Assembly: GCA_030248215.1 (NCBI GenBank)
Contig: JASANG010003345.1
Span: 372,001-436,000 of the forward strand
Length of the DNA stretch: 64,000 nt
DNA from: Enoplolaimus lenunculus
Lineage: Eukaryota > Nematoda > Enoplea > Enoplida > Thoracostomopsidae
Direction of reading: 5' to 3'
The notes below the pieces were generated by a model that saw nothing but the letters and a program-made list of their open reading frames with translations, ran no database searches and was not told the DNA's origin. Position numbers and translations under genes: made by a program. Shown piece after piece: positions 22,389 through 34,443 of this stretch. Within the stretch, counting starts at the first letter, position 1. The number at the start of each line of letters is the position of its first letter.

Positions 22389-22694
22389 CAGGGTGCAACC
22401 GGAATTCCGGTTCTGGCATTTTTTGACCTTCCGGTCCTGGTAAATTTTTACTGGAATTAAAAATTCTGATATTAAATTTTAGTCGGTGGAAATTAAGATG
22501 TTTTACTAAAAATGACGATAAAACTAACAATCGCCGAAAATAAACCATCGAAGGTAGATTGCGGCGCTTCCGTGGAATATGAAAATCTAAAATAATAAAT
22601 TTTTCGGTGGCGTGTATTTTTCATTTTCCGGTTTCGTTTCCGGTAATTTGTTCAAATTCCGGTTCCGGTGAACTGTAATTCCGGCGGCACCTTG
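22389..22694. mobile_element. hAT-like MITE, GGAACC-hexamer family, older copy
   Basis: CAGGGTGCAACCGGAATT at the left and GGCGGCACCTTG at the right. The flanks ATCAAAAT (22381-22388) and ATCAAAAC (22695-22702) match 7/8. The interior has diverged from the young copies and resembles the partial copy at 1-271. Confidence 0.75.
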
Positions 22695-23778
22695 ATCAAA
22701 ACGATTTTTCAAAAGTGAATATCGTTAAACTTTTTGCAACGACTGCACTTGATGGCAAGTCAAGAAGCTTTAGTTTTTCATATTGAACTAAAACGAAAAA
22801 TCTACGACTCAAATACTTCCATGAGTATACAAATTTCGATGCTATATTCGTTTAGCTGTTGGGTTCCGGTGAAATGCACCATACGCCACTGAATATGTTG
22901 GTGGTAAATGTTTTAAATTGAACCAGGGATATGCCGGTACCAAAATTTTGCCGTGGCCGATTTTTATTTTGAAAATGTTGTGATACCGAAGCTGATTAAG
23001 TTTTAATAGACGATGCTTAAGGCACAGATATGATACAACATATCATTACAAACGTGAAGACTTAAGTCTTAACAAAACAACCATAAAAGATTATTATGAG
23101 AACGGTTCATTTCAATTATTTTTTTCAAACATAATCGCGCTATGACAATCTGATCAGACGCATTGATATATAGTACTTCAATGCACTGTTATGTGCAAAT
23201 AGTATCGCCAAAGAATCGACAATATTCTGCACTACCGAAGCCGATACTCACGAAAAGTGCCGGTTGTTGCCGATGCCGATTAATCGGTACATCCCAAGAA
23301 ATTAACCTAATCGAACACATGAAAAAAATCTCGAAATTCTTTTTGGTAAATTGTGACGCATAGGCACAGTTGTAGAAAAATATTGACTGATCGGCGGCGT
23401 TACCCTTTGCTTTTGGTGCCATTTCAATTTATAAATCACAGCCGCTTCCAATCCCTAAATTCAGTATTCGGCTTCATTCTTCAGATAGCTCCAGTCCGAG
23501 TAGTTAATGCAGTTTCTGTACTATAGCTGGTTGCAAACAGGCGGGTGGCTAGGAATTTTTTATCCAGGCGGAGGATAATTTAGTCAAAAAAAATTTTTTT
23601 GCGAGCCAAACGAACAAGAAAATGTTTTTGACTTCTGCAGGTTAATATTGTGCAGCCTGTAAAAATGCGGTTTTCGAGTGATAATCTCGAGGGGATATAT
23701 CCCCTCTATCCCCCCGTTATATACGCCCCTGTTTTGTCGTTGTACTGTTTGCTGTATTTTTATTAATAGTTCAACACA
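22695..23778. other. Intergenic DNA
   Basis: I see AT-rich sequence with scattered GCCGATACTC-like words and no gene. Confidence 0.35.
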
Positions 23779-23945
23779 GGCCCGTAGCCAGCTCACCTTG
23801 CTAAGGGGGCTAAAAAATTTTCAGGAGGGGCATACAAGGGTTTTCAATGAGTTGTAAGCAAGGTTGAAAACGTTCTAAGGGGGGCCAAATTTTCCCAGGG
23901 GGGCTGAGTCCCCCTCTGGCCCCTCCCCTTAGCTATGGGCCCGGT
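23779..23945 (+). mobile_element. CGTAGCCAG-type repeat, best-preserved copy
   Basis: The left end GGCCCGTAGCCAGCTCACC is mirrored by TTAGCTATGGGCCCGG. Two copies of a G-run followed by AAAATTTT words and GGCATACAAGGGTTTTCAAT lie between them. I treat it as a terminal-inverted-repeat MITE. Confidence 0.75.
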
Positions 23946-24059
23946 TCAACGGCATGTAGCTTGTTCCGAATGATACAAAACAAAGTAATGACAGCTGTGT
24001 ATGCCGTTCATCAAAACAACTTTTTTTCATTTGATAAAGAGATCACTTTTAAATACGTT

Positions 24060-24565
24060 CTATATGTTGTAGACCAATCTGTTGTTATTCAGCCTAATTA
24101 CTAACTGGCCGAAGCCAATATCGTGTTCTGAGCAAATAGCAATTAGCAAGTGGGCACTATGTGAAATGGCAACAAATTGTGAGATGTAGCTGAGTTGAAC
24201 AACATGATGAAAAACCAACCCTAGTTGGTTGTTGGTATTATGTTTGACCATATTATATATCGCTGGGCAATCTGCTATTCAGGATAATTACTAATTGGCC
24301 TTGGCCAATCTGCGATTTTATGTAATAGCAGTTTGGCTTGGGCTAAACTGCTATTTATTAAACATGTAGACCAATTAGTTTTGATTATTTGGACGAACGC
24401 AATACTGTTAACCAATCAGGGTTTGTTTTACACTACTGTTATTACACGTTACCTCACAATCGTTATTTTGTCTAGGCTGAACTGCTATTAGCTTCGAATA
24501 GCAGATTGGCCAACGCCAATTGGTAAATGGCATGAATAGCAGATTGGCCTACGACATATATGTTA
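24060..24565. mobile_element. GCAGATTGGCC-type MITE
   Basis: TTGTAGACCAATCTGTTGTT at the left and GAATAGCAGATTGGCCTACGAC at the right are inverted. The interior repeats GGCCAATCTGC/GCAGTTTGGC words. Shorter relatives lie at 33271-33405 and 54335-54462. Confidence 0.65.
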
Positions 24566-24711
24566 GCGTATTATGAAATGAAATTCGATTAGTTTACTTT
24601 TTTAAGTATCGAGCCTCAATGAATAATCAGAGGTTGATTAATAAGAGCCAAGTAAGCGTACTGTTCACGGCTGGAATAGGAGTTTTTCAGTGCCTGAACG
24701 AATATCTAAAG

Positions 24712-25128
24712 CAGGGTGGAAACAAAGGTGCGGATTCGGATTCGGCAAAAATTTGAGGTTCGGATTCGGCTGTGGAAAAGCCGAATCCAAAAGCCGAATC
24801 CAACAAAGTTCGGCAATGTTTTTTTCATTTTTAAGGAATAAAATTTTTAAATACCTTGCTTTAAAAATCAATATTTTTTATTTCAGGTGAGAAATCTCAG
24901 AACTGACGTCGGGACGAAATATATTAACGTATTAAAAGTTATACGGCTGGCATTGCGTTGATATTCTGAAACAAATTACGTATAGAAGATACATATATCT
25001 GAAATTTGCAACATGCAGGATTCTGATTCGGTTTCGGATTCGGCAAATTAGCACTGGATTCGGATACGGCAAATTAGCACTGGATTCGGATTCGGATTCA
25101 GTCAAATCGTTGATTCCGTGCCACCCTG
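24712..25128. mobile_element. hAT-like MITE, GGATTC-hexamer family
   Basis: CAGGGTGGAAAC at the left and GTGCCACCCTG at the right. Subterminal arrays read CGGATTCGGATTCGG on both sides. The flanks ATCTAAAG and ATCTCGCG match only partly, so the target duplication is eroded or the boundary is slightly off. Confidence 0.7.
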
Positions 25129-25525
25129 ATCTCGCGATACTTACTTAGTTTTGTGCTTACATCTATGAAATTTGGAAACTTTCAATTTGCATAAGCTTTT
25201 ATTGCTTAAAGTAACTGCGCTAACATTAAACATTTTTGTGGTCTCACCAGGGTTATTGGTCCGGAAAGTGAACTTTGTTTCGATTAAATATAACCAGTTT
25301 ACATGCAAAACACCGTAATGTTACCGCAATATTAACGAGATAAAGTCACTCCAGACACAGAACAGAAGGAATATTGTTTTTCTATTTTTTCCGAAAACTA
25401 GAAAAATATTGTCGACCGTAATTTTCTTCCGGAAAAACTTCCGTGCTTTTCAGAACATCTGTCGGTTCTGGTTCTGAGTCCTCCTTAGACCAGAAAAACT
25501 AACAAGGCTGTAGTGACCACCATAT

Positions 25526-25880
25526 CAGGGATCGACCGGATATTATTTTTATCGGAACTGGAGACAGATGTTAACCGGATATAAAGTTTAAATTTGTGCA
25601 CTGCTGGAATTATTTGAGTCGTGCAAAAATACGTATGTTTTTACAGATTTATAATTGTTTGACTTGAAATTTTCATTGCTTGTCAGTGTCCACTCTTTAC
25701 ATATATACTTTAAAATGCCGTCGCTGCATAGTATTTAGGATTTCCACTTCTATATTCTGGACTACAACCGCAAATATCAGGTATATACTTGATAGGTTCT
25801 TCATACCGAAACCAGGAAATTCGGTCGATTATCTATGCACCGTGACTTCCAACTGGGATCGGATACGTATTCCTCCGAAC
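25526..25880. mobile_element. CAGGGATCGACCGG-type MITE, decayed copy
   Basis: The left end CAGGGATCGACCGGATATTA equals that of the complete copy at 34671. The right end is poorly preserved, around GGGATCGGATACGTATTC. Confidence 0.5.
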
Positions 25881-26654
25881 TGACACAAAAGCAAAAGTTT
25901 TATGCTTAGTACTAAAATTGCGGTTAGCTTTTCTCGCTCGCTTAACTCACGCCGCTTTTTTGTAATTATATGTGTATAGTATTGCCCATACCTCGTCAGA
26001 AATTTTTCGATTCGCCCGCAGGTGTACGACAGACGCTGTGTATGCTATGTTGCGTTATAAGCAAGAATATTTTGTAGTTTTGCACTTCTTGTTTGGAAAG
26101 CTAAAACTATTTTGTCTAGCTTAGTAATTATTTAGCGTGTTAATGTTTGGATGAGATTATTTTCTCGATAACACGAATATTATTAATATATACGTGTGAT
26201 GATGATAATATGAAGATTAGACCTAATTTCAGTGTCAAAGTCGGCACGAATTAATTGCGTAACTGATTAAATATACAGATTTTTTCGCGCAGTGATGCTA
26301 AAATATAATTAATGTTTTGCCAATGTATTTTGGCAACGCTGTTATAAGCAAGAGACTGGGGCCAAAGGTTAATATGGTGTCCGTGGATTACTGGCTTTGT
26401 GACTTGATTAAGTTATGAAGCTTTAAGTGTATTCAAGTGTGCTTATTGAGCAGCAGATGTATGAACTATAAGGTGTAGAAAACCTGGCAGCTCCGTCAGG
26501 CTACAACTGGATATCCGGCTCAGTCAAACAACGGCATCCGGTCTCACGAAATAAAGTAGGTTGCCCTCCCTGGAAAAAGCGCTCCCCGGATCGCTTTTTT
26601 GAAACAATGTGGTTTCTCGGACACTATTTTTCCAAGTTGCACATGGCCCACTCT
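25881..26654. other. Intergenic DNA
   Basis: No gene or repeat recognised. Confidence 0.4.
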
Positions 26655-26657
26655 CAA

Positions 26658-27138
26658 TGGCGGATCCAGGATCTCAGAATGGAGGGCGAAGGGGGGTGGG
26701 CAAAAATTGCACACATTCAATGATTTTGTCAACTTGGCTTTGTTTGTACTATATAATATACTAAATGCGTGCTTTCGATCCAAATAAACTTCTTGTCTTG
26801 TGTTAAAATGTCACTGATGACAACTTGTTTTTTAACATATTGTAGACTGTGTGTACATCATTAATCCACACGCAGACGATGAATTATCGCAAATCACAAA
26901 TAAAACGGCATAACTAATGCCATATGTTGTAAGAAACTTTGTTACCTGTAGGATCCTGGAAACGATGGCGGATCCATGGGGGGAACCCCCGGCCGTGCCC
27001 CCCAACAGCATCTCGACAAAAATTATGTACTTAGCAATTTTGTGACAATAGTTCGTGGTTTGTGTGTTGGTCAAAAAACTAAGTTTATTACCTGTGAAAT
27101 TTTGGCCCCCCCATTTTGAGATCCTGGATCAGCCACTG
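26658..27138. mobile_element. TGGCGGATCCAGGATCTCA-type element
   Basis: TGGCGGATCCAGGATCTCA at the left is mirrored by TGAGATCCTGGATCAGCCA at the right, each next to a G- or C-run. A related GGCGGATCCATGGGGGG word lies inside at about 26964. The minus-strand frames here show no domains. Confidence 0.65.
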
Positions 27139-27186
27139 CCTGGAAACACCAAAAATAACTAGGTCAGCGGCACCGATGGAGCTGTA

Positions 27187-27320
27187 CAGGCTCGTAGCCA
27201 GCACACTTTGCTAGAAGGGTCTAAAAAATTTTTTTCAGGAATGGCATGCAATGGTTTTCTTTTTGACTTACAAGCAATGTTGAAATCTTTTAGGTGGGAG
27301 CAAAAATTGTACCAGGCTGA
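27187..27320 (+). mobile_element. CGTAGCCAG-type repeat, diverged copy
   Basis: GGCTCGTAGCCAGCACACTTTG, AAAAAATTTTTTTCAG, GGCATGCAATGGTTTTC. Confidence 0.55.
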
Positions 27321-27724
27321 TAACGTATGGCACAAAATTTAAACTAACAGCAATTGCTGGTGTCGAACCAATCGTGACGGACGTAATCTGTTGTTTGTCG
27401 GTTGATTAAAGTGTTTGTTAATTTAGTTGGATACGTTCGTATTACTTAAAGTATAATTCGAAAAATTACGCGTTTTCTCCAATTTTTTCGACAGATCACT
27501 ACTGAATGACATGGATTCGGTTCTGTTGTCAATGCATGACGCCAGCTGATTTCACCATATGATAGTCGACGATGCCTATAATAGTTTAAAATCAGTTATT
27601 TTAATAATAGAAGATATATCAGCGAAGGTATATCCACCTAAAGTATAGTCGTAATGGCAACGTTTGGAGGTTAACTTATAATACTTATATAACCTATCCG
27701 ATGGTTGTCTAAATCTAGTTAGTC

Positions 27725-27861
27725 TAAGGGTTGTGCTATACTTGCCGCTAGACGCCGGCGCGCGGCACTGTAAAACTTTTTATTAAAAATTACCGCACGC
27801 TGCCGTTCGGCGGCGTGTGCCGGCGGCTTCCGGCTCAGTATAAGTATAGCACAACCCTTAA
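27725..27861. mobile_element. GC-rich foldback MITE with long perfect ends
   Basis: TAAGGGTTGTGCTATACTT is the exact reverse complement of AAGTATAGCACAACCCTTA at the other end. The interior GCCGGCGCG/CGGCGGCGTGTGCCGGCGG is inverted around TTTTTATTAAAAATT. Confidence 0.85.
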
Positions 27862-28026
27862 TGTTTCGATTTTTGAGTAATTTATTCGTTTCATACCTGA
27901 TTTTGGTTTACCGATTAGGTTTGTTAATCAAAAACGTTTGTAACAGCCGTTCGAAAATAAAGCAATAGCAAAAATAAAACCTGGCCGCTAGTGTTACTTT
28001 TAAACATAACGTAAGCCTAACTTTTG

Positions 28027-28275
28027 TTGTCAAGCCTAAATCCAAAGTCTACGCCATAACCCAATTTTATCGTCAAGCCTAAATCCAAAGTCTACCCCAT
28101 AACCAAATTTTATCGTCAACCCTAAACCCAAAGTCTACCCCATAAGCTAATTTTATCGTCAACCCTAAACCCAAAGTCTACCCTATAACCTAATTTTATC
28201 GTCAACCCTAAACCCAAAGTCTACCCCATAATCTAACTTTATCGTCAACCCTAAACCCAAAGCCTAGTCGAAGAC
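28027..28275. repeat. 43-bp tandem repeat, about six units
   Basis: TTTATCGTCAA recurs with exactly 43-bp spacing (28071, 28114, 28157, 28200, 28243 for the CGTC). Each unit carries CAACCCTAAACCCAAAGTC. Confidence 0.92.
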
Positions 28276-28360
28276 TCAGCCCAGAGTTGAGTCAAAAACC
28301 AAGATTACGTAAGACTTAAAAAATTCCTTAGCTACACGCTAACTTACTTGCATATTACCT

Positions 28361-28447
28361 CGTAATAAAATCAAATGCTGTAATAATTAATTACGCAAAC
28401 TAGCATATTACCTTTGCGTAATTATTACAGCATTTGATTATATTACG
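28361..28447. repeat. Near-perfect AT-rich palindrome
   Basis: Arms of about 38 bp: AATCAAATGCTGTAATAATTA faces TAATTATTACAGCATTTGATT, bounded by CGTAATA/TATTACG. It could be a very short MITE or a hairpin. Confidence 0.8.
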
Positions 28448-28845
28448 TTTTTTAAGAATGACGTTTTTGTCAGTGTGTAAACACTATATTCTGTAAGGGC
28501 TAAAGCATTTGATACAAGGCAAATAAACATTCAGTTCAAGGGTTAGTGACAATACCGGATATATGTGTAGCGAAGTGTGGCGGAGTTTTAGATAAGTAAC
28601 ACCTAAATGTCTCGATGAAACCTTTGCAATATCCGGTTAACTCCAACTTACACTGTGTTGTAAGTTGTGTTTTATTGAGCAGTGTTCATTGTCTTTTGTG
28701 CAAACTTATTAAATGAACGCAATGTGTAGTTGCCTGGTAGAGTAGAACCGGACATACAAAAATCCGAAAAAACGATGTGACCGCATGAAACGTACTCATG
28801 GCTACAGTCTTGCTAATCAATGGAATAGTCGACATTATGCAACCG

Positions 28846-29697
28846 GCGACCAGATATTAATTTACCGGATTTATATCAGAGCCAGATAGAGAATATTTTT
28901 ACTGGGACCGGATATCAACCGGATATAGCATATAAATTGTTAAAGATTGAAGTATATGATCATTGAACGAGAATAATTGTAAGTATAATTTTTCTTTTTT
29001 ACTTACGTAAAAGTATCAAAAGGTGAACTTCTTGGCTTGCCTAAAAATGTAATCGCAGCTAGGTGTTAATGACGTTCACTTGGAAAAAGCAGTTTTAGGA
29101 TATCCGGCTCTGGCAAAGAGTCGACATGCGGCTCCGGGTTCGGTATTCAACTTGCCGGATATGATTTTCTAAAAACTTCAAAAATTTTGTACCATCATTC
29201 CTTATTTACGCCAAGTACGATCGAACTGAATGACTTACTCTTACATTTTTTTCTGTCACACATGTAATGTAAATGTTTACATGTGACCGTGTACGTTCAC
29301 AATCTTTATTGGGTTACAATAACGTTAGAAAACCAGATGTAGATGACGACGAGACTCCCATCCCTGATCGCTTAGCCACCTCTGTTTTATAGTATCTACG
29401 GAAGACTGGATGCCCTTAAAAGAAACATGAAACGAATATCGCAACTGGACACAATACGCAACGCTACAAAAACACAGAACAGTATAAGGACGCTGTTTAG
29501 AAATACATCGGCGTGAGATGTTAAATTTTGTCGCGTAAACACTTTGGGTACGTTCAGCCAAGGAAGGAAGAACTATAAGCTACGTTCTGATATTTGAATG
29601 CAATCTAGTATTAGATTTGAATTCATTATCCGGTTTCGGCTCTGACCGGATACTAGGTTATCCGGCTCCGTCTGTTTTTGGTATCCGGTCGCACCCT
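28846..29697. mobile_element. Probable GGATAT/CCGG MITE, old copy
   Basis: CAACCGGCGACCAGATATTA at the left and TATCCGGTCGCACCC at the right, with internal CCGGATATAG, ATATCCGGCTCTGGC and TTATCCGGCTCC words. No readable target duplication. Confidence 0.45.
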
Positions 29698-29916
29698 TCT
29701 ATTGTAAATACGCGGCAGTTTATACCGAATATAGGATACGAATATCGATTTTTGCCAGATGTAACACCGGATCCTGATATCCGGTAATATGGGGAGCGAA
29801 AGCACGGAATCTGGACGCGCCTTTAAAATTAAATAAAAGGTGGTCTAATAGATCGCTCTACGAGATAAATTCAAAGGTACGTATATACCGCACTGATTTG
29901 AAAAACAAGTATCTAT

Positions 29917-30295
29917 CAGGGTACAACCCGAGGTCTGCCCCCGGCTCCGGCGGAAAATCGGCCTCCGGCTCCGGTAGAATTTTTGACGGAGGTTCTGGCA
30001 ATTCCGGTAGTAGAATTTTGCATAATTTTGCAAAATTTATCTGTTTAGCGCCTTTCGTTCAACGTTTGTCACAATTTTCAGGAAAGAATTTCCGAAATTT
30101 CGCAGAAAATTAGCGTCAAACCAAACAACTTTTTAATAACATGTTGCAGATATTGGCTAAAATTAACTAATTAACCATCATTTTTACTACCTAATTTCGC
30201 CTCACCTCCGGCTCCGGCAAGTTTCGTTGACCTCCGGCTCCGGCAAGTTTTGTTGACCTCCGGCTCCGGCATTTTTCACCTCCGGTTGCACCCTG
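29917..30295. mobile_element. hAT-like MITE, GGCTCC-hexamer family, perfect TSD
   Basis: CAGGGTACAACCCGAGGTC at the left and CTCCGGTTGCACCCTG at the right. Subterminal tracts of CCGGCTCCGGC occur at both ends. The octamer GTATCTAT flanks it at 29909-29916 and 30296-30303. Confidence 0.88.
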
Positions 30296-30303
30296 GTATC
30301 TAT

Positions 30304-30757
30304 CATTCGTTAGTTATTGCTTTTGTCTCGTAACATAACATAATATGCATCTCAGCTTGTAGCTTTTGTTTGTGTGTGTATTATATAGAGACTGTAGTGT
30401 TTATATGTTGACATGTAATATACGTATTTACGTATTTTTGATACAATCCAGACATGGTAGTGTAGCGACAGTAATGACCTTTTGAACGGAGTAAAGCGTA
30501 ACCAGTGATTTTACTTCGGGAGGATATATAATCAGGGGCGTCCGAAGAAAATTATGTTTGAGCGGAACGAATAATTTTGGGGCGCCCGTACAATTATAAT
30601 AATGTAGAAGACATTTTTTTGACTTCTTTGATTTAGAAGGTTACTTTTTAACGCACATCGATAGGCTTTTTGTTGTCGGCGGAATTTTTGGGACGGGATA
30701 TATCTCGGTTGTCTATCCGTCTTGTATATACGCCCCTGTTTGAACAATCAAAATCAG
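30304..30757. other. Intergenic DNA
   Basis: No gene recognised. Confidence 0.4.
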
Positions 30758-30890
30758 ACCTGGATAGTTGTATCAATATGCTAGGAGGCTAAGAAATGTT
30801 GTTCATTATTGGCATGCAATGATTTTAGATGAGTTTGTAAGCGAAGGTTAAAACTTTTAATAGGACTACAATTTTTCCAGGGAATGGGGC
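30758..30890 (+). mobile_element. CGTAGCCAG-type repeat, strongly diverged
   Basis: ATATGCTAGGAGGCTAAGAAATG, GGCATGCAATGATTTTAGATGAG and GTAAGCGAAGGTTAAAAC keep the family order. Confidence 0.5.
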
Positions 30891-30896
30891 GCTCTT

Positions 30897-31170
30897 GCGC
30901 TGTGTCAGCATGTGAGACATGCTTTTCAGTCATGTGCATATGCCATATAGTGCAGTGCACTGTATGTATGCTAGCTGGCAGCATACGGTCGTTACATATA
31001 GTCGACAAACAATGCAGTTGGAGAGGCGGGCTGCGTGGCGCAGTGGTAGAGTGTTCGCTTAAGGATCCGTAGGCTGATGGTACGATCGCCGCTCTGGAGG
31101 CCGGCTTTTGCAGGTGCTTAGTAAAAAGGTCTGCTGTCCCGAATTCTACCTAGTCTGACACACTGAGCAT
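30897..31170 (+). mobile_element. tRNA-derived SINE-like repeat, copy 2
   Basis: It is collinear with the minus-strand copy at 14621-14895: GCATGTGAGACATGCTTTTC, then GCTGGCAGCATAC, ACATATAGTCGAC, the tRNA-like module at 31025-31105 (box A TGGCGCAGTGGTAGAG), then TGCTTAGTAAAAAGGTCTG and CTACCTAGTCTGACAC. The box B (GTACGATCG) is weaker than in copy 1. Confidence 0.75.
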
Positions 31171-31618
31171 GTGTGTTGTACATTATTACCGTTGATTGTA
31201 ACAACGGATGCAGCAAACTTCTGGCGACAGGTGTCCGTGCGATGAGTAATAACGGCAAACGATCTCGAGCGAGAAACTAAACGCAATTTTAGAGCTAAAT
31301 CTTAACGCAAGATATCGATTTTTAGCCCTACTGGACGGCGTTTGTTTAGGTGTTTTTTGGGGGGCGCAACCGGTTGATTGCCACTGTCGGTTTTGTCAGG
31401 TTGTCAGGCAGCCGCTATTACGCATTGATAAAAAAAGTCAACGCTAGACAGAGACAAACACGGCAGTTTTTTTCAAATCGAGTTATTTTTGGGAACAATA
31501 ACAAGAAAAAGACACATCTTATAGATGATGCAATCAAAATTTGAAAGCCAATATCCGGACGGAAGGAGACCCCAACACAAGGGGGGGGAAAACACAAGAC
31601 CGTATTCTCAAATGTGTG

Positions 31619-31802
31619 TAGCACCTATCACCAGTTGGCGATAGGTCCTGTAACTTTGGTACCAGCGTATAGTGAGGAGGTTCGAAATTCAGCGCACTGT
31701 TTGCGTTTGAGTTGCGTTACTGCTTGCTGTACCAATTTTGAGCTGTGCAATTGCAGCACTTTGTCAGTTTGAAAACCTATCGCTAACTGATGGTAGGTGG
31801 AT
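31619..31802. mobile_element. Short inverted-repeat element with GCGATAGGT ends
   Basis: CACCTATCACCAGTTGGCGATAGGT at 31622-31646 faces ACCTATCGCTAACTGATGGTAGGTG at 31776-31799. A related single end (CAGTTACCAGTTAGCGATAGGT) occurs at 42954-42975, just inside the first intron. Confidence 0.6.
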
Positions 31803-32495
31803 ATACGCATTTGACATTATGGGTCCTCAGTTTTTGGTGAATTATTTATATGAAAAAATAAGTTGTCAAGTGTAATAAATTCAGCAGAACAACGCCGGAG
31901 CGCGGTGCCGGAATTTGGGTTGCTCTTTGATTCAAGATGATATTTTAAGTTAGGCTGGTCTTGTTTTGAATACTTTTTTTGAAAGAAACCGTGGGCGACA
32001 CAGAGTGCGATATATAATAATCTGCGGTTCTGGGACGCCCCCGTATTTATCGTATAACGACCGTTGTATGCTGAAAATTTTGTTACATGGATATAATTCG
32101 ATCGCCGACATATGATGGTATTATTTCCGCAAAATATTTCGAGTTCTTGTCGTATTCCATTAACTTAGCGAGGCGGATTTGTTTATGTTAGGCATATCTG
32201 TAGTGTACATAAAACCAGTTATGAATTTGTCATATACTGACAACACTGTGTAACTAACATACTGGAATATCCTTTGACAGTGTACGCCGAATCTGGGGAT
32301 ATATAAAATAGGAGGGATTAAACAGCTCAGATCTGTCGTATCGAAATTTTTGGAAAGAAAAGAAAAAGTAGTTTTAACTCGCTTGAGGTTCAGACGAGCG
32401 AACTTTCTAGATTTTAAAAGATAAAATTTTCTGGAACAAAGTTTTAGTTTCGAATAAAATACTTGTAGACAACTGTGGTTTTGGCGTTCTACTAT
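31803..32495. other. Intergenic DNA
   Basis: No gene or repeat recognised. Confidence 0.4.
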
Positions 32496-32620
32496 GAGAA
32501 CCGCTTAGTGCGGAGGGAGGGGCTGGGGGCGGCAGCCACTATCCTGCTAGGGTTATTTGCAATTGATGGGATCAGGAGCGGCAGCCAACCTGAAAGCTAC
32601 GCAAAGCACGAACATCCCCT
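32496..32620. repeat. GAACCGCTTAG dispersed repeat, copy
   Basis: See the matching copy at 19066-19170; GGGGGCGGCAGCC and GAGCGGCAGCC occur inside. Confidence 0.55.
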
Positions 32621-32693
32621 AACCCACAATTAAAGTCTTGGTTTCTATACTTCACTGTCGTTTTTTGGATCCATAGTTACCTATTCTGAGCAC

Positions 32694-32850
32694 TAGCGGA
32701 TCCAGAGGTGGCGGGGGGAGTACGCCCCCTCATCAGAAATTTTTTTGGGTTAAAATGGTAATCCCCCTACGCTACCTTACAATTTTTGCGTTTCATCATA
32801 ACATTTGCCAGCACGTCTCCCCGTCAGAAATTTTTGGATCCGCCTCTGAT
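32694..32850. mobile_element. GGATCC-type MITE, well-preserved copy
   Basis: TAGCGGATCCAGAGG at the left is mirrored by TTGGATCCGCCTCTG at the right. The interior shows two CCCGTCAGAAATTTTT / CATCAGAAATTTTTT words and AAAATGGTAA. Confidence 0.75.
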
Positions 32851-33270
32851 TCTGAGTGCGTAGGAAGAGGTTCGTTAGCCTGATGTAAATGTGTCTTGGC
32901 GGCGACCATAGCGAGTGATAAAAAATTATAACGTCAAGAATCCTCCGACAGGTGTTTAAAAGTTATCTTTTGGTGTTGTTTGTTGGCGAATTTGGGATGG
33001 AGATATGCTACTCTATCACGATTCTCTTTGTGTTCACCGCCGCTTAGCCCACGCTTAAGCTTCAGGGTTGTGCACATCGGTGTACGTAGTTGTTTCCTGG
33101 AATTCAGTTAGTCAATATTTGTGTTCGAAGGGTATGACCTCTCATGTGAGAAGAATTTTTTGTTTGACCACTAAGATCCATGTTATTGTAATGTTCGGTA
33201 AAAGTAATATATATTTATACGTCCTATATTCTTGCACGGACGGTTTAGAAGACATATATGTTTTCCATCT

Positions 33271-33405
33271 TGTATGTGTCATAGGCCAGGCTAATTACCT
33301 ATTGGCCTAGGATAAGCTGCTATTTGCTCAGAATAGCAGATTGACCTGGGCCATCAGGTAGGTAATTGGTCCGAATAGCAGATTGGCCTACGACGTATAC
33401 GCACG
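33271..33405. mobile_element. GCAGATTGGCC-type MITE, short copy
   Basis: CATAGGCCAGGCTAATTACC at the left and AATAGCAGATTGGCCTACGAC at the right. Confidence 0.6.
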
Positions 33406-34440
33406 CCTCCAGTTGCGTTGTTTTATTATAATCGTTTCCCCTCTTAATAGTTATTGACTTGTAGAGTATTATATGTCAGGCGCCTGTTAGCTGAGTATGT
33501 GTGTGTTTATATTTAACTGTACAGTTGTTATCGTAGTCAGACAGGCGTCGATTTGCGTCGCCGGCGCCGCAGTGTTATAGTTTTTAAATTGATGATTATT
33601 CTGTGTTTATTGTTAGTTGAATTTGTTTGATGTGTTTCGCTGACGACGGGTCCAGGTTATTACTGTGTGTGTAATGGGGGGTGCGTGATATATAATAATG
33701 AAAATAAAACGTACGCGAGTGATAAGACGAACGCCATGTTACAGTGTCGAACCCGTAGTAAAATACAACAGCTATATTTAGATTCATATTGGTGGACTAG
33801 GTCAGGATTACCTTCCGTTGGATCCGTCAGTGGATGGCGGTGTTCTCGGTTCGACACGTGGGTGCCGCTACGGTTTCATATTAATGAGGGTTGGGCTGTC
33901 GGGTCGCGAATGTTTGACGTTGCGTGATTGGGTACTATTGTGTAAATTCTACGTTGGTAGCTGGCATTTGCGAAAATTGTATCCAGCGTTAAGTAGTTTT
34001 TTAATGAGTTAAAAGTCGTAAGGGGGGTATATCCCGAATTTTTAAACTGAGCACCCGCTTAATATTGTGAAAACATCGACGCAATGAAGCGTTTTGGCTT
34101 CGTAAAGGGCGCCCAGAAACAGGCACGTGGCTTTACCATTAGACTGAATTTAGTTGTTTTGTCAGATATCGACTAATTAAGATTAGTATAGTAGGGGTTG
34201 TAATTGCAATAAATGGCTAATGAATAACATCGTAGAGTGTAATCTGCGTGTCCTTAAATGGTATCAATAAAAGTACCGGTCAGCCACCATAGGTGTGCGG
34301 TGGTCTTTAATTGATCTCGAAAAAAATTTTTGTATATTTTGGCTTCTTGTGATTTGTGTAATAGCTGATCATTCAACGACGTATATTAGACTCATTTTCA
34401 AATTTGAATTTTTGAAAAATTCGGTCAAAAAGTTGAATAA
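33406..34440. other. Intergenic DNA
   Basis: Overlapping short open frames occur on both strands around 33.6-34.0 kb without domain or splice evidence. Confidence 0.35.
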
Positions 34441-34443
34441 TTT

